Assembly: GCA_009469685.1 (NCBI GenBank)
Contig: SSTA01000005.1
Coordinates: 1-12,873 of the forward strand
Length of the DNA stretch: 12,873 nt
DNA from: Azonexaceae bacterium
GTDB taxonomy: Bacteria > Pseudomonadota > Gammaproteobacteria > Burkholderiales > Rhodocyclaceae
Direction of reading: 5' to 3'
Both the position numbers and the translations under genes were made by a program. Positions 1 through 11,458 of the stretch are shown here, one piece after another. Numbering within the stretch: position 1 is the stretch's first letter; each line of letters starts with the position of its first letter. The notes beneath the pieces are model-generated. The model saw only the letters and a program-made list of their open reading frames with translations. It ran no database searches and was not told the DNA's origin.

Positions 1-37
1 GCATCGCCCCTCGGAGACGGGGGGCGTGGATTGAAAC
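1..37 (+). CRISPR. Single CRISPR repeat at window edge, likely the last repeat of an array
   Basis: The first 37 bases have a C-rich arm (CGCCCC, 5-10), a short loop, a G-rich arm (GGGGCG, 21-26) and the 3' end GTGGATTGAAAC. This is the layout and 3' handle (ATTGAAAC) of type I-C-like and some type I-B/III repeats. No second intact copy follows at the 65-75 base period expected of an array, so this looks like the leader-distal final repeat, with the array and cas genes to the left of the window. The repeat may start before base 1, so 37 is a minimum length. A single repeat cannot prove an array. The subtype is a guess from the 3' end. Confidence 0.6.
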
Positions 38-92
38 CGCCTGCGCTGATGAAGGCCCTTCCCAGCGTCTCGCCCGAACCACAGCCGGCCTG

Positions 93-140
93 ATTCGCGC
101 CCAGGGCCATACCCGGGCCTAGTGGTACACCTGGGCGAAT
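93..140. terminator. Long imperfect inverted repeat, candidate bidirectional terminator
   Basis: The left arm ATTCG-cg-CCCAGG (93-105) pairs with the right arm CCTGGGCGAAT (130-140). This gives 11 base pairs with a two-base bulge around a 24-base loop that can itself fold (GGCC...GGCC). It sits 56 bases past the CRISPR repeat on the plus strand and 40 bases past the stop of the small minus-strand gene. It could therefore end array transcription, the small gene, or both. The T-run after the right arm is only three bases, so it is not a textbook intrinsic terminator. The pairing is seen in the sequence; the function is inferred. Confidence 0.4.
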
Positions 141-179
141 TTCGGGGCAGCGGTGGAGGAGAGGGAACGGGCGGGCTGG

Positions 180-365
180 TCAGCGGCCGGTGATGGCCCA
201 GGTGCTCATACTACCGAGCAGGCGCACGGCCAGGATGATCAAGAGCACAAAGGCGACGCCAGAAAGCCGATCCGCCGCGCCAAGATGGCCGAGGATGAAA
301 CACAGCGCGATGCCGAGAATGAGGGCGCGGTCAAAGGCGATTTTCATGGATTGAGTAAAGCGCAT
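180..365 (-). CDS. Small hypothetical two-helix membrane protein
   Basis: A 61-residue product (55 if translation starts at the second Met, position 347). Two hydrophobic stretches, at about residues 12-27 and 36-52, are joined by a short polar turn (HLGAADRLSG). This predicts a hairpin inner-membrane protein with basic residues near both ends. No family is recognised. Neither possible start has a clear Shine-Dalgarno sequence. The open frame continues upstream to 770, but that extension has unlikely composition and runs into the transporter gene, so it was not used. The gene lies alone between the CRISPR margin and the transporter, on the opposite strand to the latter. It is probably real because of the coherent membrane pattern; no function is assigned. 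Confidence 0.5.
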   Translation of the reverse strand: MRFTQSMKIAFDRALILGIALCFILGHLGAADRLSGVAFVLLIILAVRLLGSMSTWAITGR

Positions 366-687
366 GGTGGACAAGCGCTCGCTCGGGAGCCGGTTTTCGG
401 CCTGCCCTGGCAAGGCGCGGGCAGGGCTGGAGCGACACCCCCCGGAAACGGGCGGCGCGGATTGAGATTGCGGCCATTGGCGTTCCCTCTGGCGCTGTTG
501 CAGCGCGCCCTGCCTATTAAGGCCAGCGCGATGGCCCGACTCCGGGACGCCCGTAACCTTGTCTCGCGACCAAGCGGGTTTCAAATCGACAGATTCGCCC
601 GGTTCCCTGGACACGCGCCTAAGCCCAATCCCAAACCTGCTAAGATGCACCCCTCGCTGCATTGCACCATAACAACATTCCGTCCCC
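366..687. other. Intergenic stretch with a hairpin and a decayed repeat-like sequence
   Basis: This 322-base gap lies between the divergent small membrane gene and the transporter gene, so promoters for both should lie here. I see no convincing -35/-10 pair for either. It contains a perfect 7-base inverted repeat, CCTGCCC (401-407) with GGGCAGG (419-425), and the CRISPR-repeat-like sequence listed separately at 432-468. No additional gene is supported. Confidence 0.6.
432..468 (+). repeat. Degenerate CRISPR-repeat-like sequence
   Basis: Aligned without gaps to bases 1-37, this segment matches at 28 of 37 positions by my count. The matches include CCCC, CGG, ACGGG and GGATTGA near the handle. 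The orientation is the same as the edge repeat. The offset of 431 bases is close to six 72-base repeat-spacer units, although no intermediate copies are visible. The stem arms are damaged (C-rich arm ACACCCC, G-rich arm GGGCGGCG). It may be a relic of a longer array or chance similarity in GC-rich DNA. Confidence 0.35.
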
Positions 688-1893
688 ATGTCCTCGACTC
701 CCCCTGACCGCATGACCCCCATTGAGCGCCGGGCGGGCGCTTCGCTGGCTTCGATCTTCGCCCTGCGCATGCTGGGGCTGTTCTTGATCCTGCCGGTGTT
801 CTCGGTGTATGCGAAGACCCTTCCCGGGGGCGGCGATCTGACGATGGTGGGGATCGCCCTGGGTGCGTATGGATTGACCCAGGCGATTTTTCAGATTCCC
901 TTCGGCATTGCTTCGGATTTGTGGGGGCGCAAGCGGGTGATTGCCGCGGGTTTGGTGCTCTTCGCCTTCGGCAGTTTTGTCGCTGCAGCGGCGCCCGATA
1001 TCGGCTGGATCATCGTCGGCCGGGTGATCCAGGGCGCTGGGGCGATTTCGGCGGCGGTGACGGCTCTGGCGGCGGATTTGACCCGGGAGGAGCACAGGAC
1101 CAAGGTGATGGCCATGATCGGCTCGTCGATCGGGCTGGTGTTTGCGCTCTCCCTGGTGGGCGCGCCGGTGCTTTACGGCTGGATAGGCATGGCGGGTTTG
1201 TTCGTCATGACCGGAGTGCTGGCCCTCTCGGCCATTGCCTTGCTCTTTGTGGCGGTTCCGGAGCCGCCGCCGGTGGCGGGGCACGAGAAGCTTCCGTTTG
1301 GCCGGGTCTTGTTCGACGCGGGTCTCTTGCGGCTCAATTTCGGCATTTTCTCCCTGCACATGATGCAGATGGCCATGTTCGTGGTGATTCCCCATGCCCT
1401 GGTCGGGGCCGGGGGCTTGCCGGCGGCGGAGCACTGGAAGGTCTATCTTCCGGCGGTGCTGGTGTCGTTCGTGGTGATGGTGCCGGCGATCATTTCTGCC
1501 GAACGGGGGGGCAAGATGCGTCCCGTCTTCTGCGGGGCGGTCGCGCTCCTGGTGGCGGTCCAACTGGGCTTCCGTTTCTTTGGCGACGGGCTTTGGGGTT
1601 TGGGGGTGTGGCTGCTCGCCTTCTTCGTGGCTTTCAACATCCTGGAGGCAAGCTTGCCCTCCCTGGTGTCGAGAACGGCGCCCCCCACGGCTAAGGGTGC
1701 GGCGCTCGGCGTCTATAACACGACCCAGGCGCTGGGGCTTTTTGCCGGGGGAGCGGCGGGAGGTTTCCTAGCCCAGCGTTTCGGCGATAATGCCGTCTTT
1801 GTCGCGTGCACCGGGGTCGGATTGGCCTGGCTCGGGGTGGCGGCATCGATGAAATTTCCGCCCCGGCGCAGGCCGGCGGCAGCGCATATCTAA
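688..1893 (+). CDS. MFS transporter, YajR-like
   Basis: A 401-residue inner-membrane protein with the alternating hydrophobic pattern of a 12-helix major facilitator. The first helix contains [18 protein letters not shown] (about 25-42), the pattern seen in YajR-type drug:H+ antiporters. The loop between helices 2 and 3 carries motif [12 protein letters not shown] (73-83), with the Asp and basic residues typical of proton-coupled MFS pumps. YajR of E. coli is about 454 residues with a C-terminal cytoplasmic YAM domain. This protein stops shortly after helix 12 and lacks that domain. The ATG at 688 has no clear Shine-Dalgarno sequence, and the ATG at 712 is an alternative. ssb follows after 14 bases. 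Substrate is unknown; proton-driven efflux of small toxic compounds is inferred from family. Confidence 0.88.
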   Translation: MSSTPPDRMTPIERRAGASLASIFALRMLGLFLILPVFSVYAKTLPGGGDLTMVGIALGAYGLTQAIFQIPFGIASDLWGRKRVIAAGLVLFAFGSFVAAAAPDIGWIIVGRVIQGAGAISAAVTALAADLTREEHRTKVMAMIGSSIGLVFALSLVGAPVLYGWIGMAGLFVMTGVLALSAIALLFVAVPEPPPVAGHEKLPFGRVLFDAGLLRLNFGIFSLHMMQMAMFVVIPHALVGAGGLPAAEHWKVYLPAVLVSFVVMVPAIISAERGGKMRPVFCGAVALLVAVQLGFRFFGDGLWGLGVWLLAFFVAFNILEASLPSLVSRTAPPTAKGAALGVYNTTQALGLFAGGAAGGFLAQRFGDNAVFVACTGVGLAWLGVAASMKFPPRRRPAAAHI

Positions 1894-1900
1894 GGGGGAG
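1894..1900 (+). promoter_or_regulatory. Ribosome binding site of ssb
   Basis: GGGGGAG, directly after the transporter's TAA stop and 7 bases before the ATG at 1908. It fixes the ssb start at that ATG rather than at an in-frame ATG at 1806 inside the transporter gene, and points to translation of ssb from the shared transcript. Confidence 0.7.
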
Positions 1901-1907
1901 AGCACTC

Positions 1908-2363
1908 ATGGCATCGGTCAATAAGGCGATCATCATCGGCAATCTCGGGAAGGATCCCGAAGTCCGGTACACCGCGAGCGGCGAGGCAATGTGCAATATC
2001 ACGGTGGCGACCACCGAGAGCTGGAAGGACAAGGGCAGCGGCGAGAAGAAGGAACTGACCGAGTGGCATCGCATTTCCTTTTTCGGCAAGTTGGCCGAGA
2101 TCGCCGGGCAGTATTTGAAGAAGGGTTCGCAGGTCTATGTCGAGGGGAGCATCCGCACCCGCAAGTGGACCGACAAGGACGGCCAGGAGCGCTACACCAC
2201 GGAAATCCGGGCGGACGAAATGAAGATGCTCGGAAGCCGCCAGGGCATGGGTGCCCCGATGTCCGATGCGGGCGGCGATTCTTCCGGAGATTTCGCGCCG
2301 GCGCCGCGCAAGGACAAGCCCAAGCCTTCCTTCGACGATCTGGGCGACGATATCCCCTTCTGA
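1908..2363 (+). CDS. ssb: Single-stranded DNA-binding protein
   Basis: A 151-residue bacterial SSB. It coats single-stranded DNA as a tetramer during replication, recombination and repair, and recruits partner enzymes through its tail. The N-terminal OB fold (about 1-110) starts [14 protein letters not shown] and keeps the DNA-stacking aromatics Trp39, Trp53, Phe59 and Trp87, equivalent to Trp40, Trp54, Phe60 and Trp88 of E. coli SSB. A short Gly/Asp/Pro-rich linker leads to the acidic C-terminal tip DDLGDDIPF, the docking peptide for partner proteins. The linker is shorter than in E. coli (178 residues). The start is fixed by the GGGGGAG ribosome binding site. It is probably co-transcribed with the MFS gene, an arrangement I recall from other betaproteobacteria. 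Confidence 0.97.
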   Translation: MASVNKAIIIGNLGKDPEVRYTASGEAMCNITVATTESWKDKGSGEKKELTEWHRISFFGKLAEIAGQYLKKGSQVYVEGSIRTRKWTDKDGQERYTTEIRADEMKMLGSRQGMGAPMSDAGGDSSGDFAPAPRKDKPKPSFDDLGDDIPF

Positions 2364-2371
2364 GGCGGGTC

Positions 2372-2392
2372 AGGCCGGCGCGACCCCGGCCT
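2372..2392. terminator. GC hairpin between convergent ssb and kinase genes
   Basis: AGGCCGG (2372-2378) and CCGGCCT (2386-2392) form a perfect 7-base-pair stem with a 7-base loop. It lies in the 36-base gap between the ssb stop and the kinase stop. The position suggests a shared transcription end. There is no T-run on either strand, so a classic intrinsic terminator is not shown. Confidence 0.4.
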
Positions 2393-2399
2393 TGGGGAA

Positions 2400-7187
<4,788 letters not shown>

Positions 7188-7193
7188 CGGATT

Positions 7194-7198
7194 CTCCT
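7194..7198 (-). promoter_or_regulatory. Ribosome binding site supporting the kinase TTG start
   Basis: The minus strand reads AGGAG, then six bases, then TTG (7185-7187). This is the best start signal near the kinase N-terminus. It places the first transmembrane helix at residues 18-39, a normal distance from the start. Confidence 0.65.
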
Positions 7199-7214
7199 GA
7201 ATTCCCTGCTTCGA

Positions 7215-7249
7215 CTCGGGAAGATCGCCTCGAATTCAGTTTTCCCGAG
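7215..7249. repeat. 8-base perfect inverted repeat in the kinase leader
   Basis: CTCGGGAA (7215-7222) and TTCCCGAG (7242-7249) are separated by 19 bases. They lie 28-62 bases upstream of the kinase start, between it and the FIST receptor gene. This could be an operator, a leader-RNA hairpin moderating kinase expression relative to the receptor, or a partial terminator. No T-run follows on the minus strand. Confidence 0.35.
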
Positions 7250-7296
7250 GGGAATGTGGGGGCTTCTGGAAATTATTGCTTAAAGTAATAAAAATA

Positions 7297-9276
7297 TCAA
7301 TTATGTTCAGCGGCCTCCGCCAGTTTTTGCAACTGGGCCAGTTGGGCAAGGGAGGCTTCCATGGCTTCCAGGCCCCCTGCCAGACCTTGCAATCGCGCCA
7401 GACTGGCGGTGACGTTGGCGCGTTCGATCGAAGCCTGCTCGCTCATGTGGCCGATCTGGCCGGCTGCGGCAGTACTCTTGTCCGCCATGCCGTGCATGCT
7501 GGACACGCTTTCGCCGGCGACCTCGCGAATGCGCGCGATGGTGGCTACCGCCTCGCGGATGCTCCCGGCGGTTGCATCGGCTTGGCCTTTGGCCGACTGG
7601 GCCAGTTTGCGCACCTCGTCGGCGACGACCGCGAATCCCCGTCCCGCTTCGCCGGCCCGGGCCGCCTCGATGGCGGCGTTGAGGGCGAGCAGATTGGTCT
7701 GATCGGCAATGGCGCTGATTCCGCCGGTGATGGTTCCGATCGCCTTCGAAATTCGCTCCAGGTCGGAAAGTCCGCCTTCCAGTCTATCCTGGGCCGCCCG
7801 CGCCATGGTGACGGCGTCGCTGATCGAGGCGATGCTCCCCTGGGCAACCGCCAGGGTGTCAGCCTGCCGCGTCGATGCCTCTTCCAATTGGGGCAAGGTT
7901 CCGAGCAGGGGAGAAATCGCGTGCTGGTAATCGACCACTTTTTCGACCACCGCAGCTTGGATGCCGTGCAGCGCTTCCCAGCGGTGCAGGGCTCGCAGGG
8001 CGTAATGACTGGAGTAGGCGGCGTACTGGACGGGAAAACCGGCCATAGGCTGGCGCCCCGCATCGTCGAAGAAAACCAGAGCCGAGAGGGTCTGATTGAT
8101 GGGGACGCCAAGGATTTCGCCGAAAGTGGAAAAGCCCGCCGCCGGTACATCCCGGAAGAATCCGGCCTGGGGCAGGCGGGCGGCGTTGTTCAGCCGCCGC
8201 AGGACGCAGTCGTTGAGCAGGACTGCGACGGGTTTCCCCGTACTGGAAAGGAAACGCTCCCAATCGCGCTGGGTCGAGCCTACGAAATCGGTGGCCTGCA
8301 TCAGGAAGAGTTCGTCGCCGAATTCCAGATCGCAGAAGAAGGCGATGCGATCTCCTTGGAGGCTCGCGACGGAACGGATGAAATATTCCTCGCCGACTCT
8401 GACGGCGAAGGTCTTGCCTTCCAGATGCCGGCCGACGTCGGAGGAAGCACAGCGCAGATGCTCGGCGAGGGCTTCCAGAATAGGCTGCGGGCGGCCATCC
8501 ATCCCGAAGACCGAGGTTACCGTTCTGGCGACCGGATCGGCCTCGGCCACCAGCCAGTGCTGCGCAGTGGGTTCGTAATTCTGGGTCTTGAAAGGGGCGA
8601 AGGACTTGCCTTCGGCCACCTGGCAGAAAATGAGCACTGCCTTGCCCGTCTGCACCTGGCCCCGGGCCCGGATGAAGGTTCCGCTGAAATCGAGGCGGCC
8701 GCCCGCCGATCCGCCGACCGCCAGGCAGGGAAACCGCCCGGACTCGTACCAGGCGTGCATCAGGAATCCTTCGCTGGCGGAAAGGCCGTCACAGAAAACA
8801 AGGGCGAAGGTGCGCTCGGCGGAGAGGGGAAAGTCGACCCGGATACGCTCGAGTTCCCGCCGCAGGGCGGTGACCTTGGCGCGGGCCGTGCGCGCCCCGC
8901 CGCCGGAGAGATCGACGATTTCGATCTGATGCCGGGCAATCAGGCTGTCGGGTAGCCAAAGCCAGCTCCCCTTGCTGCCCTCGGCGTCGCAGTAAGCGGA
9001 TCCGCCGTCGCTGCGGCTGCACAGGGTTCCCGAGGACGAGAGGCAGACGATGGAACGACCGGTGGCTTCGAAACGCTGCCATTCCGCGCTCACCCGGTTG
9101 AAGTCGGCCTGGGGAGGAATGAAGGCGACCAGGATCCCGGGTCGATCGGTCAAGCCGAGATCGGCAAGGCTAGGCGGAACAGCGTGGCAATCGAAGGTGC
9201 CGCCCGCAGCCGCAGGACTGGGTTGGCCTAGGGGCGGCGTGCCCGTTTCGGAACGCCCAAAGGAAAAAAGGCCCAT
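7297..9276 (-). CDS. Soluble FIST-domain methyl-accepting chemotaxis protein
   Basis: A 659-residue cytoplasmic chemoreceptor with no transmembrane helix or signal peptide. Residues about 40-400 form a FIST sensor (FIST_N then FIST_C), with the conserved glycine-rich motif GGSAGG at 188-193 and an Asp-Gly segment ([16 protein letters not shown]) before it. FIST domains are proposed small-ligand sensors, possibly for amino acids. Residues about 430-659 form an MCP signalling hairpin, with the highly conserved tip [20 protein letters not shown] centred near Glu543. This tip is the contact site for CheA and CheW. Arms on either side of the tip are roughly equal (about 115 residues). There is no C-terminal pentapeptide tether for CheR; the protein ends AEAAEHN. 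ATG is preceded by AGGAG at 9 bases. No che genes lie in the window, so it must join an array encoded elsewhere. The kinase gene follows on the same strand. Confidence 0.92.
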   Translation of the reverse strand: MGLFSFGRSETGTPPLGQPSPAAAGGTFDCHAVPPSLADLGLTDRPGILVAFIPPQADFNRVSAEWQRFEATGRSIVCLSSSGTLCSRSDGGSAYCDAEGSKGSWLWLPDSLIARHQIEIVDLSGGGARTARAKVTALRRELERIRVDFPLSAERTFALVFCDGLSASEGFLMHAWYESGRFPCLAVGGSAGGRLDFSGTFIRARGQVQTGKAVLIFCQVAEGKSFAPFKTQNYEPTAQHWLVAEADPVARTVTSVFGMDGRPQPILEALAEHLRCASSDVGRHLEGKTFAVRVGEEYFIRSVASLQGDRIAFFCDLEFGDELFLMQATDFVGSTQRDWERFLSSTGKPVAVLLNDCVLRRLNNAARLPQAGFFRDVPAAGFSTFGEILGVPINQTLSALVFFDDAGRQPMAGFPVQYAAYSSHYALRALHRWEALHGIQAAVVEKVVDYQHAISPLLGTLPQLEEASTRQADTLAVAQGSIASISDAVTMARAAQDRLEGGLSDLERISKAIGTITGGISAIADQTNLLALNAAIEAARAGEAGRGFAVVADEVRKLAQSAKGQADATAGSIREAVATIARIREVAGESVSSMHGMADKSTAAAGQIGHMSEQASIERANVTASLARLQGLAGGLEAMEASLAQLAQLQKLAEAAEHN

Positions 9277-9285
9277 TGCGACAGT

Positions 9286-9290
9286 CTCCT
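9286..9290 (-). promoter_or_regulatory. Ribosome binding site of the FIST chemoreceptor
   Basis: AGGAG on the minus strand (within GAGGAGA), nine bases before the ATG at 9276. It supports the chosen start. Confidence 0.6.
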
Positions 9291-9334
9291 CGTCGGGCGG
9301 CGTTGGGCCATTGTCGCGCCGGTCCCAGTCGCCG

Positions 9335-9362
9335 GGTTCCTTTCCGCAGGGCGGTAGGAACC
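9335..9362. repeat. 7-base perfect inverted repeat upstream of the FIST chemoreceptor
   Basis: GGTTCCT (9335-9341) and AGGAACC (9356-9362) are separated by 14 bases and lie 59-86 bases before the receptor start. It is a candidate operator or leader hairpin. I could not place a convincing promoter here. The arms do not match those of the inverted repeat at 7215-7249, so a shared regulator is not indicated. Confidence 0.3.
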
Positions 9363-9446
9363 GATTAGTGTGGGCCTATTCTGCGCCCGCAACCGCTGAT
9401 CGGACAAGGGATTTCGGTGCGTTGTGGGGTGTGATCCGGGGATATC

Positions 9447-9495
9447 CGGCCCGGCGGGCCGAAACCCCCCGGTGCCGGGTCGTCCCGGGCGACCC
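9447..9495 (-). terminator. Two GC hairpins after the iron cassette
   Basis: Just past the stop of the barrel gene (minus strand) come two perfect 6-base-pair stems. GGGTCG/CGACCC (9477-9482 with 9490-9495) has a 7-base loop, and CGGCCC/GGGCCG (9447-9452 with 9456-9461) has a 3-base loop. They are well placed to end the cassette transcript. Neither is followed by a T-run, so they may instead stall polymerase or protect the 3' end. Confidence 0.4.
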
Positions 9496-9500
9496 ACCGA

Positions 9501-10235
9501 CTAGAATTCGTACTCGGCCTGGAAGCGGATGCCGTGGTCTGGCGAGCCGTGGTTGAGTCCGAACAGCCAGGCGGCGTTGTACTTGATGGCCTGATGGTTG
9601 CCGAGGGGTAGTTTCCCGAAAACCGCCGGCCCGGCGAGGTGCTCCTGGTCGCGGTGAGGGGCCCAATCGTTCCACTTGCCCAATTCGCCGAAGCCCTGCA
9701 CGCCGAATTCGAATTGCGGCCGCCAGCGATACTTGACCTGCCATTGATAGAGCAGTTCGGTCTCGGTGGGCTCGGAAGCCCGGTAGGCGCGTTCGAAGAG
9801 GATATTGCCGTTGAGCTGGATTTTTCCGAACTCGGTCTGCAGCAAGGGGCCCCATTTCACTTCCCAGCCTTCGGCGCGATCCCGCGGCCGTTCGATTTCG
9901 ACCAGGAAGCCCACGTCCACCGGATATTTGCCAGTTTCGGTGAGTTGGAATTTGTTTTCCCACTCGATGGCGTCGTAGCGGGTATCTTCGCCATCGGCCC
10001 TTTTGTACTTGAGGTAGGCCTCGGTAAACCACCATTCCGTGGCCCCCCAGCCAAAACCGAGACTGTATGCGGACTCCCGGGGTTCTCCGCCCTTCTTTGC
10101 GGTTCCCGCCTTGAAGTCCACCTCTTTCTCGCCATACTCGACAGCCGGGGTGTAGACGTAGTCGGCGGGGCCGGCGTAGCCTGGAAGCGGGCACAGGAGG
10201 GCTCCTGCGACCAGTATCGGCGCATAGGATTTCAT
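9501..10235 (-). CDS. Putative outer-membrane beta-barrel protein of the iron cassette
   Basis: A 244-residue protein with a signal peptide (MKSYAPILVAGALLCPLPGYAG, probable cleavage after GYA at about residue 21). The mature chain is rich in aromatic residues in alternating polar/apolar stretches, such as YSLGFGWGATEWWFTEAYLK, QWQVKYRWRPQFEFGVQGF and IRFQAEYEF. It ends in Phe, the usual C-terminal signature of outer-membrane barrels. By length, about 8-10 strands could fit. I do not recognise a named family. The start is the first Met giving a signal peptide; an open frame continuing upstream overlaps the permease gene and was rejected. Only 11 bases separate it from the permease, so co-transcription is likely. 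A role in iron passage or sensing at the outer membrane is inferred from position alone. Confidence 0.75.
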   Translation of the reverse strand: MKSYAPILVAGALLCPLPGYAGPADYVYTPAVEYGEKEVDFKAGTAKKGGEPRESAYSLGFGWGATEWWFTEAYLKYKRADGEDTRYDAIEWENKFQLTETGKYPVDVGFLVEIERPRDRAEGWEVKWGPLLQTEFGKIQLNGNILFERAYRASEPTETELLYQWQVKYRWRPQFEFGVQGFGELGKWNDWAPHRDQEHLAGPAVFGKLPLGNHQAIKYNAAWLFGLNHGSPDHGIRFQAEYEF

Positions 10236-10246
10236 GAGGATTCCAT

Positions 10247-11071
10247 TCAGGAAGTTGCGAGAAGTGGAGGGCGGCTGCGTGCCAGGCGCATGCCGCCTAG
10301 GATCAACAGGGCCGTGGCGACGTAGAAAAGCACCTGGATTCCCGAAGGCATCGCTTCGTAGCCGACCAGGGTGTGAAGGAAACGTCCCAGGGTCGATTGG
10401 TCGTCGAGCAGCCAGGAGGTGTCCCAGAGCGGGGTCGCCAGGCTGGGGACGAAATCGGCCTGGGCCAGAAAGCGGGCCATCTGGCTCGCCATGGCCGAGG
10501 CGAGAAGCAGGATCAATCCGCTGGTGGCGGAGAAGAACAGCCGTGCCGGGATACGGACGAAACCGGAATACAGCGCGTACCCGGATGCGGCTCCGGCTGC
10601 CAGGCCGAGGGCGCCGCCGGCGAGGACGTCGGCCAAGGTCTGGCTTCCGCCGGCCAGCAGGCCGTAGAGAAAGAGTGCAGTTTCGGAGCCTTCGCGCAGT
10701 ACGGCGAGGGCGATGACCAGCGCGAGGGCCGACATTTCCCGATTGCCTTCGCGGACGGCAAGCCCCAGTTGCCGGGCATCCCTGGCCAGTTGGGCGCCGT
10801 GGCGCGCCATCCAGATGTTGTGCCACGCCAGCATGGCAGCGGCAATGCCCAGGACGCCCGCGTTGAAGATCTCTTGCCCGGTTCCTTCGGCGAGATTGGA
10901 GATCCATTCGGCGAGGGAGGCGACGATCCCCGATCCGGCGATGCCGGCGAGCACTCCGAGGGCCAGCCAGCGGTTCCTTCCGGGCAGTGAGCGGGTGACG
11001 GCAGCGATGATGCCGATGATCAGCGCCGCTTCGAAAGTCTCGCGAAAGACGATGATGGCCGAACCCAACAT
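10247..11071 (-). CDS. FTR1-family high-affinity iron permease
   Basis: A 274-residue polytopic inner-membrane protein with the hydrophobic pattern of the seven-helix FTR1/EfeU family. Both signature iron-binding motifs of the RExxE type are intact: Arg10-Glu11-Thr-Phe-Glu14 in the first helix and Arg126-Glu127-Gly-Ser-Glu130 in the fourth. In this family these carboxylates pass ferric iron across the membrane after oxidation by, or delivery from, a periplasmic partner. The start ATG lies five bases after the cupredoxin gene stop, with GGAG about nine bases upstream. No EfeO-type M75 peptidase or EfeB peroxidase gene is in the window, so this is not a standard efeUOB operon. The partner here appears to be the small cupredoxin-like protein. 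Confidence 0.92.
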   Translation of the reverse strand: MLGSAIIVFRETFEAALIIGIIAAVTRSLPGRNRWLALGVLAGIAGSGIVASLAEWISNLAEGTGQEIFNAGVLGIAAAMLAWHNIWMARHGAQLARDARQLGLAVREGNREMSALALVIALAVLREGSETALFLYGLLAGGSQTLADVLAGGALGLAAGAASGYALYSGFVRIPARLFFSATSGLILLLASAMASQMARFLAQADFVPSLATPLWDTSWLLDDQSTLGRFLHTLVGYEAMPSGIQVLFYVATALLILGGMRLARSRPPLLATS

Positions 11072-11076
11072 GCCAT

Positions 11077-11397
11077 CTACTCCGCGACGATCATGCCCTT
11101 GGCGGTCTTCTCGTGGAATTCGCCAAAGAACGGATATTTTCCGGGAGCGAGCGGGCCGACGAAGATGCTGACCTTGGCCCCGGCGGGAATCACCTTCTCG
11201 CGATTGAGTTCGTGACTCTCGAATTCTTCTGGGGTCTTGTCCTGGTTATGGACCACCAATTTGATCTTCTGTCCCGCCGGAACGCGGATTTCCGCCGGCT
11301 CGAAGCGATGATCGCGAATGTTGAGGGCGATTTCCTGGTCGCCGGCCCAGGCGCAGGCGGACATCGCGAGAAGGGCGAGGAGAGCGGTTGATTTCAT
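11077..11397 (-). CDS. Periplasmic cupredoxin-like protein lacking the copper cysteine
   Basis: A 106-residue secreted protein. A signal peptide (MKSTALLALLAMSACAWA) is probably cut before Gly19. The mature domain of about 88 residues fits the Cupredoxin_1/EfeO-type cupredoxin fold, with strands such as IRDHRFEPAEIRVPAGQKIKLVV and the C-terminal loop YPFFGEFHEKTAKGMIV. In blue copper proteins that loop reads Y-x-F-x-C-x-x-H...M. Here Gly92 replaces the Cys, while His95 and Met102 remain. The mature chain has no Cys at all. His50, His62 and several Glu (57, 58, 60, 63, 93) could make a different metal site. It is first in the cassette and immediately precedes the FTR1 permease, suggesting a periplasmic iron-binding or delivery partner. 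The longer frame starting at 11463 is excluded because it begins inside the promoter. No clear ribosome binding site is visible. Confidence 0.85.
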   Translation of the reverse strand: MKSTALLALLAMSACAWAGDQEIALNIRDHRFEPAEIRVPAGQKIKLVVHNQDKTPEEFESHELNREKVIPAGAKVSIFVGPLAPGKYPFFGEFHEKTAKGMIVAE

Positions 11398-11433
11398 GGT
11401 GTCTGGATTCGACGGTGGATCGAGGGTGACGCA

Positions 11434-11458
11434 AATGATAATTAGTCGTATTAGCATT
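11434..11458. promoter_or_regulatory. Fur-box-like palindrome
   Basis: A 25-base palindrome centred on 11446, with 9 of 12 base pairs matching. Its outer arms are AATGATAAT and ATTAGCATT, close to the NATWAT hexamer repeats of Fur operators (GATAATGATAATCATTATC). The local AT-richness stands out from the GC-rich surroundings. It covers the spacer and -10 element of the iron cassette promoter, so bound Fur-Fe(II) would block polymerase. The half-sites are further apart than in the classic 19-mer, which leaves some doubt. Confidence 0.6.

Noticed and set aside
570..590. GTTTCAAATC, read as an inverted copy of the CRISPR handle.
   Set aside because: Only about eight bases resemble the handle and the neighbouring sequence does not match the repeat stem.
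640..1563. A 307-codon minus-strand open frame opposite the transporter.
   Set aside because: The translation is dominated by Arg, His and Gln with no hydrophobic core; it is a shadow of the MFS gene.
1806..1907. ssb start at an upstream in-frame ATG.
   Set aside because: It would overlap the transporter gene and add 34 residues absent from SSB proteins. The ATG at 1908 has a strong ribosome site.
7272..7292. AT-rich near-palindrome TTATTGC...AGTAATAA just after the FIST receptor stop, considered as a terminator.
   Set aside because: The arms pair for only five A/T bases before mismatching, too weak for a terminator or a clear operator.
7276..8955. A 559-codon open frame on the plus strand opposite the FIST chemoreceptor.
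   Set aside because: Same reason: no recognisable domain, composition typical of an antisense shadow, and the minus-strand frame is unmistakably a FIST-MCP protein.
9451..9495. The pair of GC hairpins considered as a REP-type repeat element.
   Set aside because: No second copy of the sequence was noticed in the window and the two hairpins do not resemble each other, so they are listed only as a possible transcript end.
10236..10907. Upstream in-frame extension of the barrel gene into the permease gene.
   Set aside because: The extension is Arg/Pro-rich and overlaps the FTR1 coding region in another frame. The Met at 10235 gives a proper signal peptide.
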